NCBI GenBank assembly: GCA_013298745.1
Contig: JAAFIT010000071.1
Coordinates: 1 to 9,127 of the forward strand
Direction of reading: 5' to 3'
Source of the DNA: Sphingomonadales bacterium
GTDB taxonomy: Bacteria > Pseudomonadota > Alphaproteobacteria > Sphingomonadales > Sphingomonadaceae
DNA: 9,127 nt
How positions within the stretch are numbered: position 1 is the first letter of the stretch; each line of letters opens with the position of its first letter. Made by a program: the position numbers and the translations under genes. Below are positions 6,363 through 9,127 of this stretch, one piece after another. The notes below the pieces were generated by a model. It ran no database searches. It saw only the letters and a list, made by a program, of their open reading frames with translations, and was not told where the DNA came from.

Positions 6363-7946
6363 ATGACTGGCGCTGCCGATCCGATTGATGTTGCGCTGGC
6401 CCGAGGCGACGTCGCCGGCGCGGTGTCACTTGCACGCACTGCGCTCGCGGCTGGCGATCCGGACCCGTTTGTTCGCAATCTGGTCGCCTGGCAGATGGCC
6501 AATTCCGGTGATGCTGTTGCAGCAGAGCAGCTAGTTCGGGCTGGCCTCCAGGCACCGCCTCACGATCCCGGTCTGTTGTCGACGCTGGGGCTGGCACTGC
6601 GACGGCAATTGCGATTGCGTGAAGCCCTGCAGGCCTGCGATGCTGCGATTGCCATCGCCCCCGACTATGCCGTCGCCTGGCTTGAACGCGGCTTTACGTT
6701 GCATCAGGGCAATACCCTGCGGCTTGCCGATGAAAGCTATCGCCGAGCAGCGGAACTCGATCCCTCGCAAGCGGCAGCCCTGGCCGGGGTTGCCGCCATT
6801 GCGGCGACACAAGGTGAGGTCGCGATAGCCCGCGATTTTGCCGACCGTGCACTGGCAATCGATGCCGGCAATGATGTTGCGCACAGCGCCTTGGCACGTA
6901 TCGACATTGCAGCGGGAGACGCAGCCTCGGCCGCGACACGATTGCAGCGACTGCTGGCGCGACCGGACCTCAATGCTGACAGCCGCAGCACCGCGGCATC
7001 GCTGCTGGGCGACGCCTTGGCGCGCCTTGATCAACCCGGCGATGCCTTTGCCGCGTTTGGCACCGCCAAGGCCGATCTGGCGACCCGCTACCCGCAACTG
7101 CTCGCTGCCGAGCCGCTGCATCTGCTGGCGCAACGCCTGACCGCACAGGTTTCGGCCGGCACGCGCCCCTGGCCCGGTTGTCCACCCGAGAATCCGCGGG
7201 GCCATGCCTTTCTGCTCGGTTTTCCGCGATCAGGAACGACCCTAGTCGAAACCGTGCTGGCGAGTGCGGCGGGTGTCGAAACTCTCGAGGAACTGCCGAC
7301 GCTGGCGACCGCAGAGGCGGCGTTTCTACGCGCCCCGTCAGGGCTGATAGCGTTGGCGAGCGCCGACATGACAATGCTTGCTGCGCAGCGAGCAGCCTAT
7401 TGGCAACGCGTCGCGGAGTTCGGAATAAGCCAGACCGCCCGACTGTTCATCGACATGGACCCCTTGAAGTCCATGCATCTGCCCCTGATCGGCCGGCTGT
7501 TCGGCAACGCGCACATCATCGTCATGCGCCGCGATCCGCGCGATGTCGTGTTGAGCTGTTTTCGCCAGAATTTTGCGGCGAGTCGGATGGCGCTCGAATT
7601 CACCACGCTTGAGCGTAGCGCGCGATTCTATGCTGCCGTGATGGAACTGCAGAGCGCCAGCCTGGCGCGGCTGCCGAACCCGGTGCACATCCTGCCCTAT
7701 GAAGCCATCGTCGCCGATTTCGATGGCGCAACACAGCGTCTCTGCGATTTTTTGGGGCTGCAATGGTCGCCGACGTTGCGCGACTTCAGCGATACCGCAC
7801 GCCGCCGCGATGTCAGCACTTCAAGTGTCGGCCAGGTGCGACGCGGCCTTTTCGATGGTGGCGGTCAATGGCGGCGATTTGCCGCCGAAATGGCGCCGGT
7901 CATGCCCATCCTGCAGCCCTGGATCGAAGCTTTCGGTTACAAGTGA
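6363..7946 (+). CDS. TPR repeat sulfotransferase family protein
   Basis: A 527-residue fusion. Residues about 10-245 form an Ala-rich helical array of tetratricopeptide-like repeats (for example LLSTLGLALRRQLRLREAL and AWLERGFTLHQG). A sulfotransferase domain of the Sulfotransfer_1/3 type follows from about 280. Its 5'-phosphosulfate loop is GFPRSGTT (286-293), followed by TLEELPTL, and the 3'-phosphate motif is RRDPRDVVLSCFRQNF (about 389-404). Family knowledge: these enzymes use PAPS to sulfate hydroxyl groups of glycans, lipids or proteins, and the TPR part probably binds the acceptor or a partner. There is no signal peptide, so it is likely cytosolic. ATG 6363 is preferred although no Shine-Dalgarno is seen; in-frame TTG 6345 would add six residues. 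Acceptor unknown. A strong hairpin lies just after the stop. Confidence 0.88.
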   Translation: MTGAADPIDVALARGDVAGAVSLARTALAAGDPDPFVRNLVAWQMANSGDAVAAEQLVRAGLQAPPHDPGLLSTLGLALRRQLRLREALQACDAAIAIAPDYAVAWLERGFTLHQGNTLRLADESYRRAAELDPSQAAALAGVAAIAATQGEVAIARDFADRALAIDAGNDVAHSALARIDIAAGDAASAATRLQRLLARPDLNADSRSTAASLLGDALARLDQPGDAFAAFGTAKADLATRYPQLLAAEPLHLLAQRLTAQVSAGTRPWPGCPPENPRGHAFLLGFPRSGTTLVETVLASAAGVETLEELPTLATAEAAFLRAPSGLIALASADMTMLAAQRAAYWQRVAEFGISQTARLFIDMDPLKSMHLPLIGRLFGNAHIIVMRRDPRDVVLSCFRQNFAASRMALEFTTLERSARFYAAVMELQSASLARLPNPVHILPYEAIVADFDGATQRLCDFLGLQWSPTLRDFSDTARRRDVSTSSVGQVRRGLFDGGGQWRRFAAEMAPVMPILQPWIEAFGYK

Positions 7947-7952
7947 CGTATC

Positions 7953-7986
7953 GGGATTGGGGGCGCCGACGGGCGCCCCCGATCCC
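7953..7986. terminator. Intergenic hairpin between convergent genes
   Basis: Left arm 7953-7967 and right arm 7972-7986 pair over 15 positions around the 4-base loop GACG. Fourteen pairs are Watson-Crick and one (7958 with 7981) is U-G in the plus transcript; in the minus transcript that pair becomes A-C, so the stem is slightly better for the plus gene. It starts 7 bases after the sulfotransferase stop and lies 13 bases beyond the stop of the convergent PQQ dehydrogenase, as expected for a shared bidirectional terminator. Neither side has a U-run, so it is not a textbook intrinsic terminator; it may instead block exonucleases or act with Rho. Confidence 0.7.
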
Positions 7987-7998
7987 CGCACACGCCGA

Positions 7999-9127
7999 CT
8001 ATTTCCCGAGCGCTCCCTTGGCTGCCAGCTTTTGGCCCTCCTCGCTGGCGAGGAACTTGGCCTGCACGCCGACATAGGCGCGCACGGCTTCGATCTCGTC
8101 CTTCGAGAACCATTTCGAGAAGCTCACCATGCCGCGTTCGCGCAGGATGCCGCCATGTACAACGCCGGCCCAGGTCTCCTTGTCGCTGAGCGCGCCGGAG
8201 CGCCGCAGATCGGGCACAAGGCCTGACGACCGCGCACCGGCACCGTGGCAGATGCCGCAATTGCCTTCATAGATATTGCCGCCCTGGGCAATCTGCGCTT
8301 CGGTGAATGTGTCCGTCGGCGGGTTCGGCGGGGCGAGTTCAGGCGATTCATACGGCGGCAGCTTGGCATTGCCGCCGAGCTTGAACACCAGCACCCGGCC
8401 ATTGGGCGGAACGCGCTGGGCGCCATCATGGAAGCCGGTCGACAGCGTATAGGCGCCGCCATAGCCGGCCATTACCGCCACATATTGCGTCTTGCCGACG
8501 GTGAAACTGACGGGGCCAGCGACAACACCCGTTTGGGCATCGAACTTCCACATCGGCTTGCCGTTGGTCGCATCGAAAGCCTGAAACTCGCCGCGGGCAT
8601 TGCCCTGGAACACCAGATTGCCGGCTGTCGCAAGCGCGCCGCCGTTCCACGGGCCATCATATTGCACCCGCCAGGCTTCCTTCTGCTTGACCGGGTCCCA
8701 GGCGAGCAATTCGCCCTTCAGGATTGCCCGGGTGGCGCGCGTCGCCTCGAGGCTGTTCGGCGGCGCATTGATTGCGGCGATCACGGCAATGTTCCACGCC
8801 CCTTGCTTGTGGCTGTACTTGGGGTCGGTCTGGTAGGCGAACGGCACTTCCTGTGCCGGCAGATAGACGAGACCCGTCTTGGGGCTGAACGCCATCGGGT
8901 GCCAGTTATGTGCCCCAAGCGCCGAGGGGGCGACCAACGCAGTCGATTTTTCCGGGAAACGCTGGCCTTCAACTTCGATCGGACGGCCAGTCTTCATGTC
9001 GACACCGGTTGTCCAGGTTTGCGGCACGAAACCCTTGGCGCTGATCAGCTTTCCCGTCTCGCGGTCGATGACATAGAAAAAGCCGTTCTTGGGCGCCTGC
9101 ATCAGAACCTTGCGCGGCTTGCCAGAT
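7999..9127 (-). CDS. PQQ-dependent quinohemoprotein alcohol dehydrogenase, C-terminal part (partial)
   Basis: The reading frame runs off the right edge; the visible 375 codons are the later half of a PQQ-dependent alcohol dehydrogenase (methanol/ethanol family). It opens with GKPRKVLMQAPKNGFFYV and continues through propeller blades, including GAHNWHPMAFSPKTGLVY and a Trp-docking-type repeat (GNLVFQGNARGEFQAFDA). A cytochrome c domain follows, with haem site CGICH at residues 282-286 counted from Met 9102 and a likely axial Met325 in RERGMVSF. Such type II enzymes are periplasmic, oxidise primary alcohols or related hydroxyl compounds, and pass electrons from PQQ through haem c to a cytochrome or azurin. 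The signal peptide, Ca2+/PQQ-binding residues of the first half and the disulfide loop lie outside the window. No pqq synthesis genes or partner cytochrome are visible. Substrate not determinable. Confidence 0.92.
   Translation of the reverse strand, partial: SGKPRKVLMQAPKNGFFYVIDRETGKLISAKGFVPQTWTTGVDMKTGRPIEVEGQRFPEKSTALVAPSALGAHNWHPMAFSPKTGLVYLPAQEVPFAYQTDPKYSHKQGAWNIAVIAAINAPPNSLEATRATRAILKGELLAWDPVKQKEAWRVQYDGPWNGGALATAGNLVFQGNARGEFQAFDATNGKPMWKFDAQTGVVAGPVSFTVGKTQYVAVMAGYGGAYTLSTGFHDGAQRVPPNGRVLVFKLGGNAKLPPYESPELAPPNPPTDTFTEAQIAQGGNIYEGNCGICHGAGARSSGLVPDLRRSGALSDKETWAGVVHGGILRERGMVSFSKWFSKDEIEAVRAYVGVQAKFLASEEGQKLAAKGALGK

Noticed and set aside
6531..7205. Minus-strand open frame opposite the TPR repeats
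   Set aside because: Shadow of the repetitive Ala-rich TPR coding region; no homology signal or ribosome site.

Overview
The window is GC-rich DNA of alphaproteobacterial character, most likely from the Sphingomonadales. This assignment rests on codon choice, the mix of protein families (an RND pump tail, a DUF445 protein, several short-chain dehydrogenases, a TPR-sulfotransferase, a PQQ alcohol dehydrogenase) and tight gene packing. Genus cannot be fixed from the sequence alone. Nine protein genes cover almost everything; the two at the ends are cut by the window. I see no rRNA, tRNA, CRISPR array, insertion sequence, phage gene or origin, and no gene-free stretch reaches 300 bases.

Layout. 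(1) Bases 1-1439, plus strand: the last 58 codons of an RND efflux pump, overlapping the start of a DUF445 membrane protein. (2) Bases 1444-2885, minus strand: two paralogous classical SDR oxidoreductases joined by an ATGA stop/start overlap. Only 34 bases away, a third, distinct SDR (2920-3867, plus strand) resembles the dehydrogenase part of peroxisomal multifunctional enzyme 2. (3) Bases 3874-4992, minus strand: an acyltransferase-3 membrane protein, probably starting at a TTG codon with a good Shine-Dalgarno. (4) Bases 5133-7946, plus strand: a CoxE-like VWA-domain protein followed by a TPR-sulfotransferase fusion. (5) Bases 7999-9127, minus strand: the C-terminal part of a PQQ-dependent quinohemoprotein alcohol dehydrogenase with its haem c domain. 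A 15-bp hairpin lies between the convergent ends of (4) and (5).

How the genes may work together. The three SDRs form a plausible small oxidoreductase module acting on hydroxyacyl-CoA, alcohol or ketone substrates, but no substrate can be read from the sequence. The acyltransferase and the sulfotransferase could both decorate cell-surface glycans or small molecules, although they are on opposite strands and nothing proves a shared pathway. The window looks like ordinary chromosomal accessory metabolism. I did not find a convincing new multi-gene system; the points most worth a second look are the degenerate NNAG motif in one SDR, the compact divergent SDR locus, the VWA protein without a visible MoxR partner, and the intergenic hairpin.
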